Assembly: GCA_019426215.1 (NCBI GenBank)
Contig: CM033408.1
Location: 23,787,953-23,851,952, forward strand
Reading direction: 5' to 3'
Source: Buddleja alternifolia
Taxonomy: Eukaryota; Streptophyta; Magnoliopsida; Lamiales; Scrophulariaceae
Length of the DNA stretch: 64,000 bases
Shown: positions 46,631 to 60,317 of the stretch, one piece after another
How the letters are laid out: every line of letters starts with the position of its first letter
Numbering within the stretch: the first letter of the stretch is position 1
Translations under genes and position numbers: made by a program
The notes under the pieces: generated by a model
The model's database searches: none
What the model was told of the DNA's origin: nothing
Seen by the model: only the letters and a program-made list of their open reading frames with translations

Positions 46631-49559
46631 GGGTTAATTATACTAACTATCCCGATCATATAGTGTATTTACAGTAAAACCCCCCCTTTTTTAGCACAAA
46701 ACAGACACCCCTCATATAACCGCCCCATTCAAATAGAAAACGAAAGTAAATTGCTGAAATCTTCAAAAAATATTTTTTAATTTCCTTGGCCTTACCTTAG
46801 TCACCCATTTTTCTTTGACAAAAAAATCTGAGGAGGTGAACTCAGTTTTTCAAATTAAAGAAAATGCAAATGTAATTTGCAATCTATAAATCAATGTAAT
46901 AAGATTGTAGATGGATGTCCATATTTTTCCCACGTGCGGTATTCATGCTTTTCTTTGCACGTGATAATCATAGTATGCATGCGATATTCTTTATCTAATA
47001 AATCACTACCCCTTTCCATTTTCTTTCTACAATTTTATGAACTAAAGTCGTCAAATTTTTTATTTTTTTTATAATTCTACACCAATTTTCTCAATCATTC
47101 TTAAAATTGTGTTTTCCTCCCTTATTTTAGTCCTATTAAAATTATGTACATCTAAAGTATTTTCTCTTCAAAATAATTAATATTGCTTAAGAAACTCTCC
47201 TAAAATATCTCTACTTAACTTTCTGTGGAAATCATTTCAAGATAGGCATAGTTGCACATCTACATTTCATCACATGTGTATAGCTTTGTGTATACAATCA
47301 TGTCGATACATTAAACTAAATTAAATTAGTTGAGTAGCAAATATGAGATGGAAATACAAAAATCTCATTCCAAAGATCTTTCCTAGTGAGTGAACATAGT
47401 GATAAATAATTCGATTTCCTTATAGAGGAGCTATTAATAAAATTCAGTTACTCTTCTTGATTCGTAAAAAAGTATTAGACTAGCGAAAACTTAACTTGTA
47501 AAAATCATACCAGTGAATTTTAGTGCTGACAATTGGAGAAAAAGTGGGGTTATGTAGTCATTGTTAGTGCTGACAATTGGACAAAGAGTGAGATTATGTA
47601 GTCATTGTCAAAATTAGGATGAGTTCAGAAATAGTGATTTATGGATGAAATCGTAGTGGGATATTTGTTCTCTATGTAATTTATTTGTATATGATTTATA
47701 ATGCATGATTTGCCTATTAATATGGCCTTGTGTATATATGATGTAACTACAAAAATAGTTAGGGAAGTGTTTTACAACTAAACATGAGCCCACCCTTTAT
47801 CCCTTTGGTTACAAACAAATACTTTAAATTATATATATTTCATATTAAACTATTGGGTTCATTCATATGGTCTCATTTATTCGCATTGCTGAAGAAAAAC
47901 CAAACAAACTATGCATGTTTCCACAGTTCCGCAAAGAAATTTTAGTTTTGGCACGTAACCTCCTGAAGTACACGGGGGTTTGCTCTTTCTTATATATCAG
48001 CATTTAATTTCCCTGCAAAATATTATACCAGGATTCAATCAAATGTCATGCATGTACGGTGTTTAAGGGCAAAATAGTCCTTTCAGGTAAGGATCTTTGT
48101 GGAATAATTTCTTTGCCATTAAAGAAGTGATTTTCCGCTAGAAAACCATCCTACAAACACGTGCCAAACGTTAAAAAAATTAGATCAACCCATTTATCTT
48201 TAAAATTAAACATTTTCCAAATAAACTCATTTGCTCCCTAAGACATCTTTTTAGGGTTCTTCATTTCTTCCAAATTGAAAATACTTATTAATCCCCAAAA
48301 TTCTAAAAGAATCGACTAATTTATTGTTATCTCTCTAATTATTGAATATATCTTGATTGTAATAAAAAAAGATATAAATAATCAAACAAATAAATTAAAG
48401 GCACTGAAAATTCACTAGAGAGAATACAAATCAATAAAATTAGTGTATCAAGAAAAAATTTGCATGTGAAAACAATTTTTTGTCACTCTGAACTTTCTTA
48501 TACTACTTTGTATGTGATATAGTATAACATTTTTTTTTACTATTAGTGTATCAATATTCAATTTGCATGTGCATAATTTTCACATGTGCATTGCACGTGA
48601 TAATATATAAAATGTTTGGTTTAATTTTTTTTTAACTTAGGCGCATTTATATTTTCTTGTTAAAAACTCAATTTGCTAAAGTTTCCTAATTTATTTTCTT
48701 ATCTTTCACACCAATTTCTGTAATTTATATGTCGTCAAATTTGCTTCTTTATTTCATTCTTTCAGTTCAAACCTTGCACTGTAAATTTGTCCATTTAAAA
48801 TATATTGTTCCAAAAAATATTTCATAAAATATTATGAAATGTAATTATCTATGTTAGTTGAATGCATCTCCTTTACTTTGTTCTTTTTTTTTTCTCTCCA
48901 AAGAATCATTTATTGTGTTGCAGTTAAATTTCTATAAATTAGTCGATTTCCTTACAAGGTGATCTTAACATAAACAAGTAACATTTCTTGATTCGCAAAA
49001 CAAATCAAACTAGAGAATAAATAAAGAATAAAAATCACACTAGCAAATTTTATTGCTGACAATTAGAGAATTAGTGGGTTTCTGTAGCCATTGTTAAAAC
49101 TAGGATGAGTTCAGAAATAGTGACTTATGGATTAAACTGTAAGTGGGATATCTGTTTTCTTTGTAATTTAGATGTGCTTATAAGTTAGAGTGCAAGATTT
49201 GACAGTTAATATGGTATTGTTTAATCTATTTATGTACCTGCAGAAATATTTAGCGATGCGTTGTACTATCCATTATAAACGCACCCTTCATCTCTCTAGT
49301 TACTAATGCGTTGTTGAAAAAAATTACCTATAAGTTTGCTCTAAAAGATTCATGCCCAACAATATGTTTAGCGATGTATCTAATTGTCTGAAATATGCTT
49401 GAATGGAGGGGAAAATGTCCAAGTTGGCAAATCAAAATGTTAACGAAATGAAGGACAAAAGTATCTCATTACACTCATGCAATTTACTTTACTGCACTTA
49501 AGCCCATACAATCCACATGTTTATTTGTGGGTTTTTCACTAGGTTTTTCATTTATATAT
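46631..49559. repeat. Array unit U6 (2.9 kb, kinase exons deleted)
   Basis: It has the complete long module and following modules, then at about 49313 the same deletion junction as U5 ('gttactaatgcgttgt' joined to 'gaaaaaaattacc'). Confidence 0.83.
49318..49385 (-). pseudogene. GSK3 glycine-loop exon remnant (U6)
   Basis: Only the glycine-loop exon region remains, degraded further than in U5 ('aagattcatgcccaacaata'). Confidence 0.65.
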
Positions 49560-52284
49560 GGGTTAATTACACTAACTATCCCGATTATATAGTGTATTTA
49601 CAGTACAACCCAATTTTTTTGAGCACATAACAGACACCCCTCATATAACCGCCTCATTCAATTAGAAAGCGTAAGTAAATTGCTGAAATCATCAAAGATT
49701 ATTTTTTAATTTCCTTGCCCTTACCTCGGTCACTCCTTTTTCTTTGACGAAAAAATATTAGGAGGTGAACACACTTTTTCAAATTAAAGAGAATGCAAAT
49801 TTAATTTTCAATCTGTAAATTAATGTAATAAGATTGTAGATGGATGTCCATATTTTTCCCACGTGCGGTATTCGTGCATTTCTTTGCACGTAATAATCAC
49901 AATATGCATGCAATATTCTTTATCTAAGAAATCACTACCCGTTTTCTTTTTCTTTCTACAATTTTATGAGCTAAAGTTGTTAGAGTTTTTTTGTAATTTT
50001 ACACCAATTTTCTCAATCATTTTGTATATTGCATTTTTTTTCTTTCTTTCAGTCCTTCTATTAAAATTATGTACTTCTAAAGTATTTTCTCTTCAAAAGA
50101 ATTAATATTGTTTAAGAAACTCTCCTAAAATATCTCTACTTAACTTTCTATAGAAATCATTTCAAGATAGGCATAGTTGCACATCTACGTTTCATCAAAT
50201 GTGTATTGCTTTGGGTCTGCAATCATGTCGATACATTAAACTAAATTAAATTAGTTGAGTAGCGAATATGAGATGGAAATACAAAAATCTCATTCCAAAG
50301 ATCTTTGCTAGTGAGTGAACTTAGTAAGAACTATTCGATTTTCTCATAGAGGAGATCTTAATAAAATTCAGTTACTCTTCTTGATTCGTAAAAAAATATT
50401 AGACTAGTGAAAAAGTTACTTATAAAATCATACTAGGGAACTTTTGTGCTGACAATTGGAGACAAATGGGGTTTTGTAGTCATTGTTAGTGCTGACAATT
50501 GGGGAAGGAGTGAGGTTATGTAGTCATTGTCAAAATTAGGATGAGTTCAGAAATAGTGATTTATAGATGAAATCGTAGTGGGATCTCTATTCTCTTTGTA
50601 ATTTATATGATTTAGAATGCATGATTTGATTGTTGATATGGCCTTGTCTATATATGATGTAACTGCAAAAATAGTTAGGAGTGTATTTTACTATTAAACA
50701 TGAACCCACCCTTTATATCTCTTGTTACAAATAAATACTTTAAATTATATATATTTCAAATTAAACTATAGAGTTCATTAATATGGTCTCATTTATTCGC
50801 ATTGCTGAAGGAAAACCAAACAAACTATGCGTGTTTCCACACTGTTTTAGAGAAATTTTAATTTTTGCACTTAACCTCCCAAAGTACATGGGGGTTTGCT
50901 TTTTCGTATATATCAATATAGCCCCACAAAATATTCTATCAGGATTCAATCAAATGTCATGCATGTACAATTTTTAAGGGCAAAACAGTCCTTTCAGGTG
51001 AGGATCTTTGTGGAAAATTGCTTTGCCTTTAAAGTAGTAATTTTCCATAGGAAACCATCCTACAAACATGTGGCATACGTTAAAAAATTAGATCAACCTG
51101 TTTTTATGTAAAAAGTTAAAAATCTTCCAAATAAACTCGTTTGCTCTCTAAGATGTCTTTTTAGGGTTCTTCATTTCTTCCAAATTAAAAACACTTCAAC
51201 ACCTAATTAATCCCCAAAATTTTAAAAGAATTGAATAATTTTTTCTTATCTCTCTAATGTTGGAATATATCTTGATTGTAATAAATAAGATATAAATAAT
51301 CAAACATATAAACTGACGGCACTGAAAATTCACTTGAGAGAGAATACAAATCAGTAAAATTAGTGCATCAAGAATGAATTTGCAAGTCAAAAGATTTTTT
51401 TGTCACTGGGAACTTTCTTATACTACTTTGCATGTGATAATGTATAACATTTATTTTACTATTGGTGTATCAATATTGAATTTGCATGTGCACATTTTTC
51501 ACACATGCATTGCACGTGATAATATATAACATTTTCGCTGTAATTTTTTTTAACTTAGGCGCATTTATATTTTCTTGTAAAGTTTCCTAATTTATTTTCT
51601 TATATTCCACACCAATTTCTATATCTATATGTCATCAAATTTGCTTGTTTATTTCATTCATTCAGTCTAACCTTGGACTATAAATTTGTCTCTTTAAAAT
51701 ATATTGTTCGATTTTTTTTTTCATAAAAACATTATCAAATTAAATTATCTATATTTGTTGCATACATCTCCTTTACTTTAATTTGTTCTCCTCCCCCCCC
51801 CCCCCCCCCCCCCCCCAAAGAATCATTTATTGTGTTGCAGTTAAATTTACTACACATTGAGCACATATGTGGTGAACTTAGTAAAAACTAGTCGATTTCC
51901 TTACATGGAGGTCTTAACAAAAATCAGTTACTTTTCTTGCTTTGCAAAACTAATCAAACTAGTGAATAATTAAAGGATAAAAATCACACAAGTAGATTTT
52001 AATGCTGACAATTGGAGAAATTGTGGAGGTCTGTAGCCATTGTTAAAATTAGGATGAGTTCAGAAATAGTGAATTATGGATGAAACCGTAAGTGGGATCT
52101 TCATTTTCTTTGTAATTTAGCTGTGTTAATGATTTTGGAGTGCAAGATTTGACTGTTGATGTGGTATTGTTTTATCTATTTACGTAGCCGCATAAATAGT
52201 TAGCGATGTGTTGTAAAATCAATAATGAACGCACCCTTCATCTTCCTAGTTACTAATACATTGGATTGCTTATGATTCCCTATT

Positions 52285-52839
52285 TGTAATGATCCCACAT
52301 CAGGAAATAGAGAAAAAATGGAATAGTTTTTAATGAGAACCCTAGGATTCAAGTGTAATAATGGATATCCATTTTGGGTCATACTTCAAATACCCAACTC
52401 AAGGTTACGCTAAGTTGGTTCGATGGGACATCTCTGGTCCAACGGGCTCATGGGCTCGGGGAGTGACAAATGGTATCAGAGCCATCCACCAGCCGAAATA
52501 CCAGGAGCTAAGTGCTACACGGGGCAAAGTGCTACAGGTTTTGGGAACCACCTCTTGAGCCTGTGGGAGCCACTGCTAGTGTCCTAATGCCTGGTGACGG
52601 ATCTTGGACTGAGTCACGTCACGACGAGGACGTCGCTCCTCGAAGGGGGGGTGATTGTAATGATCCCACATCGGGAAATAGAGTAAAAATGGAATAGTTT
52701 ATAAAGAGAACCCTAAGATTCAAGTGTACTAACGGATATCCATTTTGGGCCGTACGTCAAATGCCCAACTCAAAGTTACACTCAATGGGTTCGATGGGAC
52801 TTCTTTGGTCCAATGGACTCGTGGGCTTGGGGTGTGACA
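52285..52839 (+). mobile_element. TRIM retroelement, complete (555 bp)
   Basis: LTRs at 52285-52468 and 52656-52839, both exactly 184 bp (TGTAATGATCCCACATC...GTGACA). The PBS TGGTATCAGAGCC at 52471-52483 matches initiator tRNA-Met. The polypurine tract CGAAGGGGGGGTGA is at 52641-52654. The 187-bp interior has no coding capacity. The flanks (ctatt and atatg) are degraded versions of the ATATC site seen at the solo copy. Confidence 0.95.
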
Positions 52840-53071
52840 ATATGAGACTATTGCGTTCAATCATATGGTTTCTTTCATTATATCATAAGATGGTACATAC
52901 ATAATTTTTATTATCTAATTGGCATAACACATCCGAGAGTATTCTATACCTTGAGAAATATTTTTTTGGCCTCAAACCAACTTAGGGTACACAAGCTTCG
53001 AAAAGTAATATAAGAGATGTAAGACCAAAATAAGGAGAAATAAGCATATAATTTAACATGAGCATACCAAC

Positions 53072-54060
53072 ATATTCTGAGGCATTTATGTCCCTGTGGC
53101 CAACTCGAAGACCACCATGAATATAAAATAATGTTCTAAAAATCTGCCAAAAACTACAACATTAAATTTTCTCCAACAATGTTGACCTCCTAGACAAGCG
53201 TCAGGTATGTTTATTTAAAAACAGTAATCATTGGCTCATGCAGCAGAAAAAAGTGTAAGATTCCTCTGTAAGTGATAATAACATAATAGAATAGAAACGA
53301 TAATGTGTGACATAGTTCCAAGTAATATTCAATTTATCGACTCATAAATATTATCATAATTAAAATGGAAGAAAGTATTGCAACAAAAGAATTCGATATC
53401 AATGAAGAACGAGCATTAGATGCTAATTTCAACTCAAAGTTAAACACACTTCAACATGGATGAGCGCAAAAGCCACAATCTAAGCCATGATTTATACTGT
53501 TGTTTGCAACCGAGGAAACACAGTACCTTTAGCATCCACGAGAACCTTATCAAAATCACTACCAGGATGCCTAGACCATATACAGTGCTAAGATATGTAT
53601 TAGAAATAAAAATACTTTGTAAGTGTACAACTTCGCATAAATCAATTGGCGTCCTCTGGTTCAACTTATTATAGTGTTCGATGAACCATTTCACGTACAT
53701 ACTCAAAGACTAAATTGATGTAAAGATCATCCTTTTCGGTTGTTGAAAAAAGCAATGCTGGTAGGATTCAACATTTGGATGGTCAAGAAGACACATTGTT
53801 TGTAACTTCCGATTCTTGCATCTCTTGTCGTGAAGAATCTTCTTTATTACAACTGTCTCACCAGTTTTTAATTATTTTTTCTGGATAACGTAAAGAGATT
53901 CAAATAACTTAAGTTGATAAGCGATTCCATCACAATATACATAATACAGAAGTATCATGAACTTTCAATCTGAACCCAGAAAAAAATTACCTATAAGACT
54001 GCTCGAAAAGATCCTTGCCCAACAATACGTTTAGATATGTAACTAATTCTCTGAAATATG
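53072..54060 (-). pseudogene. SHAGGY/GSK3 kinase fragment, copy k6
   Basis: Lys exon about 53616-53880 with an internal loss of about 8 bp in the HRVIKHYN coding part; donor mutated. HRD exon about 53072-53150 with the shared +1 insertion. Glycine-loop exon about 53990-54060. Sequence tracks copy k4 (both have 'aaccgaggaaac' and 'cttcaacatggatgagcg'). Confidence 0.85.
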
Positions 54061-56586
54061 CTTGATTGGAGGGGAAAATGTCAAATTTGGCAAATCAAAA
54101 TATTAACAAAATGAAGGACCAAAAAAATCTCATTACACTCATGCAATTGAATTTACATCTCTTAAGCCCATAAAATCCACATGTTTATTTGTGGGTTTCT
54201 TCAGTGGGTTTTTCATTTATATATGGGTTAAGTACACTAACTATCCCTATTATATAATGTCTCTATGGTATAACCCGCTAATTTTGAGCACATAATAGAC
54301 ACCCCTCATATAATTGCCCCATTAAACTAGAAAACAATAGTAAATTGCTGAAATCATCAAAGCATATTTTTTAATTTCCTTGCCCTTACCTCGGTCACCA
54401 ATTTTTCTTTGACCAAAAAACCTGAGGAGGTGAATGTAATTTTTCAAATAACAGAGAATGCAAATGTAATTCACAATCTATAAATTAACATAACAAGATT
54501 GTAGATGGATGCCATATTTTTCTCACGTGCGGTATTCGTGCTTTTCTTTGCACGTGAAAATCATTATATGTATTCTTTATCTAATAAATCACTACCCGTG
54601 TCTCATTTGCATTTTCATACAACAATTGTAAGGGCTATAGATGTCAGATTTCTTTTTCATTTTACACCAATTTCCTCAATCATTTTTTAAATTGCATATT
54701 TTTCCTTATTTCAGTCCTTTTATTAAAATTATGTACATATAAAGTATTTTCTCTTCCCAAAAATAATGCTTAAGAAACTCTCCTAAAACATCTTCTATAG
54801 AAATCATTTCAAGATAGGCATAGTTGCACGTCAACAATTCATCACATTTGTATTGCTTTGTGTATACAATCACAATGATACATTAAACTAAATTAAATTA
54901 GTTGAGTAGCGAATATGGGATGGAAATACCAAAGTCTTATTCCAAAGATATTTGCTTGTGAGTGAACTTAGTAAAAACTATTTGATTTCCTTATAGAGGA
55001 GCTCTAAATAAAATTCAGTTACTTTTCTTGATTCGTAAAAAAATATTAGACTAGTGAAAAATTAACTAGCAAAAATCATACTAGTGAACTTTAGTGCTGA
55101 CAATTGGAGAAAAAGTGGGGTTATGTAGCATTGTTAGTGCTGACAAATGGGGAAAGAGTGAGGCGATGTAGTCCTTGTCAAAATTAGGATGAGTTCAGGA
55201 ATAGTGATTTATGGATGAAATCATAGTGGGATCTCTGTTCTCTATGTAATTTACTTGTACATGATTTAGAGTGCATGATTTGACTGCTAATATGGCCTTG
55301 TCTATATATGATGTAACTACAAAAATCGTTAGGGATGTGTTTTACTATTGAACATGAACCCACCCTTTATCTCTCTGGATACAAATAAATCCTTTAAATT
55401 AAATATATTCCATATTAAGCTATTGGTTCCATTCACATGGTCTCATTTATTCGCACTACTGAAGAAAAACAAAACAAACTATGCATGTTTCCACACTTTT
55501 GTAGAGATATTTTATTTTTTGACCTTAACATCCTAAAGTACACAGGGGGGTTTGCTCCTTTTTATATATCTGCATATCCCCGCAAAATATTCTATCAGGA
55601 TTCAATCAAATGTTATGCATGTACGGTTTTTAAAGGCAAAACAGTTCTTTCAGATGAGGATATTTGTGGAATAATTTCTTTGCCGCTAAAGTAGTGATTT
55701 TTCATTAGAAAACCATCCCGTGAACACGTGGCATACGTTAAAAAAATTAGATTACCCATTTTTATCTAAAAATTTAAACATCTTCCAAATAAACTCATTT
55801 GCTCGCTAAGACGTCTTTTTAGGGTTCTTCAATTCTTCCAAATTGAAAATACTTATTAATCCCCAAAATTTTAAAAGAATCGAATAATTTATTCTTATCT
55901 CTCTAATTATTGAATATATCTTGATTGTAACAAAAAAGATATAAATAATCAAACAAATAAATTAACGGCACTAAAAATTCACTTGAGAGAGAAAACAAAT
56001 CAGTAAAGTTAGTGTATCAAGAATAAATTTCCATTTCAAAACAACGTTTTTTGCACTCGGAACTTTTTTATACTGATTTGTATGTGGTAATGTATAACAT
56101 TTATTTTACTATTAGTGTATTAATATTGAATTTGCATGTGCACCTTTTTCACACATGCATTGCACGTGATATTACATAACATGTTTACTATAAATTTTTT
56201 TACTTAGGTGCATTTATAGTTTTTTGTTAAAAATTTCATTTGCTAAAGTTTGCTAATTTATTTTCTCATCTTTCACACCAATTTCTGTAATCTATATGTT
56301 GTCAAATTTGCTTCTTTATTTCATTCTTTCAGTGCTAACATTGGACTGAAAATTTGTTTCTTTAAACTATAATGTTCCAAACAATTTTTCATAAAAATAT
56401 TATTAATTATATTATCTACGTTAGATGCAAACATTTCCTTTACTTTGCTCTTTTTTTTCTTTTCAAAAGAATCATTTATTGTGTTCCAGTTAAATTTACT
56501 ACACATTGAGGACATATGTGGTGAACTTTCGAAAAACTAGTCGATTTCCTTACATGGTGATCTTAACACAAACAAGGGACTTTTCT

Positions 56587-58663
56587 TGTAATGCCCTACA
56601 AATATCTATTAGTGCTAGTTAAATATCATAAGTACCTATTTATGTGTATATATATATATATGTATATATATATAGATATAGGCTAGTATATTGTTTTCTT
56701 GTGGTAAAATCTTAGGGTGGGACTTAAATTTTAATTTCTAAAACTTGAGAGTGTTTTAGTGTAAATATACTTGAGTAATATAAATAGAAAATTCTGAACC
56801 TATTAGGAGAGAGACATATTACTTTGGCAGCAAATTTAGAGAAGGAAGACGGCAGAAAGAAAAATCACCATTGACAGAAGGTCAGTTTATGGGTACCAAG
56901 TCTTTGAATTTTAGATTAGATAAACCATTAATTAATCGACGGCAAATTAAATTCATAACCAAAGAGCACAACCGTGGGTATTAGGCGGTGAAAATTCTGA
57001 GAAATTTCTTCATTGTTATTGATTATCATGTTAGGCCCGTTGGCTGTTATGGATATTATAATTAGAAAAATTGTTTATATATGATGATTTCACTGATCCC
57101 AATTGTGATGTTAATCAAGAGATTGAGGGGGATAAAATTATATTTGTCTTGGGAAGGAAGTTGTGACCGACATTAATGAAGAAAGTGATGGGATTTAGAT
57201 GCATAAATTTTTACTATACTTACAGGTGAAAATTTTGTATTCTATATGAAAAGTGTTGGTCATGTGCAAATAACGGAACCTCTTGGAGTATTTAGAAATA
57301 CATTATAGGTTAATAATCAAGATGGTTAGCCCAATTTTTTTATTTACTATTAGTAGTTGTAAACAGAAGCTAGAAAGGAAAGATTGAATCGGCAGAAGCC
57401 TAGTCTGATGACTTATATTTCAATTTATGGATTAAGGATACACGTAAAATAGTTAGTTAATAGAGTTAATTGTTGAGCACACAATTTAAGATCTCGTTCA
57501 TGTTTAATTATTATTGATTCACTGCTTTAATTATTTAGATTTGACTGGAGACGAACCAAGAAACTCGTAGCAAGTACATAAGATAGCTTAGGGTTGGATG
57601 AACGAGGTAAGTTATTCTTCACTCTTCTAGTTATATAAAATTATGTATGTAGTATTTTTGTGTGCGTGTGTGTTTTAGAACTTGGGTCAAGCATGCTCAT
57701 ATATATGTATGGATTTGTGGAAAAGTTAAACGATTTGATTTTTCTTGAACTTGAATTTGGAAGGTGAAAAATGTGATTTTTGTATGTGATTCAAATGTGG
57801 TTTTGTGAATGTGATTATTGTGGAGGTGGTTTTTAAAACCCATTGTGAGACCATTACATCATTGACTATTCCGGAATAGGAGATGGGCAACCGAGTATGT
57901 GAGTGTTGGTCAGTGACCCAGTATAGGGGGGTTATGCCTATACCAGGACCCAGTATATGGGGGGTTATGCCTATACCAGGACCCAGTACAGAGGGGTTAT
58001 GCCTGTACCAGGACCTAAGACGGGGGTTAAACCTGTCCCTGACCATGGTTGTCTTATATGTTGGTTTTACATGGTGAATTGTGTGTGGAGATTTGAAATT
58101 TCTTTTAAATTGATTTCATCAAATATTATTCTTTTAAAGTGAATTTCTAGTGAAAATTATGTGTGACCTTATTGTGTACTCTTGAGAAAATTAAAATATT
58201 ATTTTGATGCTTGCTTGGTCCGACTGGTTGAGTGATGGAATTGTTTACTGGGCCGCCGAGCTCATTCTTTTATTAATATTCTTTTTCAGATATCCAGGAT
58301 TAGTGAAGAGGAGATTTTTTTTTGCGTAGATTGATCAAGTCATGAGGAGCTCAACTTAGTATTTATATTGCATTTAGTTTTATTCGAGAATATTAGACTT
58401 GTTGATTTTGGATTATTTGATTTAGAGGTTTATTTATCAAACTCGCACTGATTTGGTTGTATGGGAGATTTTTTTCAATTATTTTGGAGAATTGAGTTAT
58501 CCTTGAGAAATTCCATTTTAGTTAGTAGTATTGATTCATTTATAATAATTATTAGGTATAGATGCTCTATACCAGTGTTGTTAATAGGCAAGCCTTGCAG
58601 GCTTTTGGGATGTTCTCAGAAGCTTGTGGTGGTTGTCATGGTCCCGAGGTTCGGGGCGTGACA
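56587..58663. mobile_element. Solo LTR 4, different family (2077 bp, TSD TTTCT)
   Basis: It starts TGTAATGCCCTAC and ends GGTTCGGGGCGTGACA, with TTTCT at 56582-56586 and 58664-58668; joining the flanks restores 'cttttcttgattcgc'. It lacks the conserved block of solo LTRs 1-3, so it is another family with similar termini. TA runs lie at 56645-56680. Confidence 0.92.
57910..58030 (+). repeat. Tandem repeat inside solo LTR 4
   Basis: Three units of 32-33 bp start at 57916, 57948 and 57981 with 'acccagta', each followed by a G run and 'ggttatgcct'. A fourth degenerate unit follows. Small tandem blocks of this type are common in long plant LTRs. Confidence 0.85.
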
Positions 58664-59239
58664 TTTCTTGATTCGCAAAACAAATCAAACTAGTGAATAA
58701 TTAAATGATAAAAGTCACACTAGTAAATTTTAATGCTACCAATTGGAGAATTAGTGGGTTTCTGTAGCCATTGTTAAAATTAGGATGAGTTTAGAAATAG
58801 TGACTTATGGATGAAACCGTAAGTGGGATCTCTGTTTTCTTTGTAAATTGGTTGTGCTTACGATTTAGAGTGCAAGATTTTGACAGTTAATGTGGTATTG
58901 TTTTATCTATTTTCATAGCTGCAGAAATATTTAGCGATGCATTGTAGTATCAATAATAAACTCACCCATCATCTCTCTAGTTAATAATACATTGGATTAC
59001 TTATGATTAATATCAGATTATTGTGTTCATTCATATAGTTTCTTTCATTATATAATAAGAGGGTACATAAATGATTTTTTTAATCTACTTGGCACAAAAC
59101 ATCCAAGAGTAATTTTATACCTTGAGAAATATTTTTTTGGTGTCTAACCTTCTTAGGGGTACACAAGCTTCTGAAAGTAATATAAGAGATGTAAAAAGCA
59201 AATACAGATCAATAAGCATATAATTTAACATGAGCCTAC

Positions 59240-60135
59240 CAACATATTCTGAGGCATTTATGTCCCTGTGGCCAACTTGAAGACCATCATGAATGTGAAA
59301 TAATGTTCTGAAGATCTGCCAAAAACTACATAATAGATTTTCTCCAACAATGTTCACCTCCTAGACAATGGTCAGGTATGTTTATTTAAAAATTGTAATC
59401 ATAGGCTCACGTGGCACAAAAAAGTGTAAGATTCCTCCATAAGTGATAATAACGTAATATAATAAAAACTATCATGAGTGACATAGTTCGAAGTAATATT
59501 AAATTTATAGACTCATAAATATTATCATAAAATTAAGAACGAGCATTAGATCATAATTTCAACACAAAGTTCAACACACTTCAACATTTATGAGCGCAAA
59601 AGCCACAATCTAAGCCATGACTTACACTGTAGTTTGCAACAGAGGAAACATAGTACCTTTAACATCAATGAGAAGCTTATCACAATCACCACCATAGTGC
59701 CTAGATCACATACATATCTAGGATATCTATTAGAAATAAAAATACCCGGTAAGTGTACGACTTCGCATAAATCAGTGGCATCCTCTGGTTCAACTTATTA
59801 TAGGGTTTGATCACATGATAAACCATTCCACGTATATACTCACAGACTAAATTGATGTAAAGATCATCCTTTTCAGTTGTTGAAAAAAATCATTGCTTGT
59901 AGGATTCAACATTTGAATGATCAAGAAGAATCTTCTTTATTGCAACTATCTCACCAGTCTTTAAGTATTTTTTTCTGGATAACGTAAAGAGATTCAAATA
60001 ACTGAAGTTGATAAGTGAACCCATTACAATATGCATAATACAGTAATATAATGAACTTTCGATGTAAACCAAGAATAAAATTACCTATAAGATTGCTCGA
60101 AAAGATCCTTGCCCAACAATACATTTAGCCATGTA
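59240..60135 (-). pseudogene. SHAGGY/GSK3 kinase fragment, copy k7
   Basis: The HRD exon (59240-59316) keeps a proper acceptor (ggcag) and reads IFRTLFHIHDGLQVGHRDI, then NASEYVG from the shared +1 insertion. The Lys exon is about 59746-59974, shortened by a deletion of the NRELQTMCL segment ([18 protein letters not shown] is still read). The glycine-loop exon is at about 60074-60135. Confidence 0.86.
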
Positions 60136-60317
60136 ACTAATTGTCTGAAATATGCTTGAATGGAGGGGAAAACGTTAAAGTTGAAAAATCAAAATGTTAA
60201 CAAAATGAAGGGCAAAAAAATCTTATTACACTCATGCAATTGACTTTACTGCATTTAAGCCCATATAATCCACATGTTTATTTGTAGGTTTTTCACTAGG
60301 TTTTTTTATTTATATAT

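Larger units (their letters stand above)
49560..54224. repeat. Array unit U7 (4.1 kb plus full TRIM)
   Basis: Landmark distance 4665 bp minus the TRIM (560 bp) leaves about 4.1 kb. A tract of 24 C lies at 51793-51816, where other units have a short T/C run. Close relative of U4. Confidence 0.85.
54225..60317. repeat. Array unit U8 (4.01 kb plus solo LTR 4)
   Basis: Landmark distance 6093 bp minus solo LTR 4 (2082 bp with TSD) leaves 4011 bp. The first 2 kb is nearly identical to U5. Confidence 0.85.
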
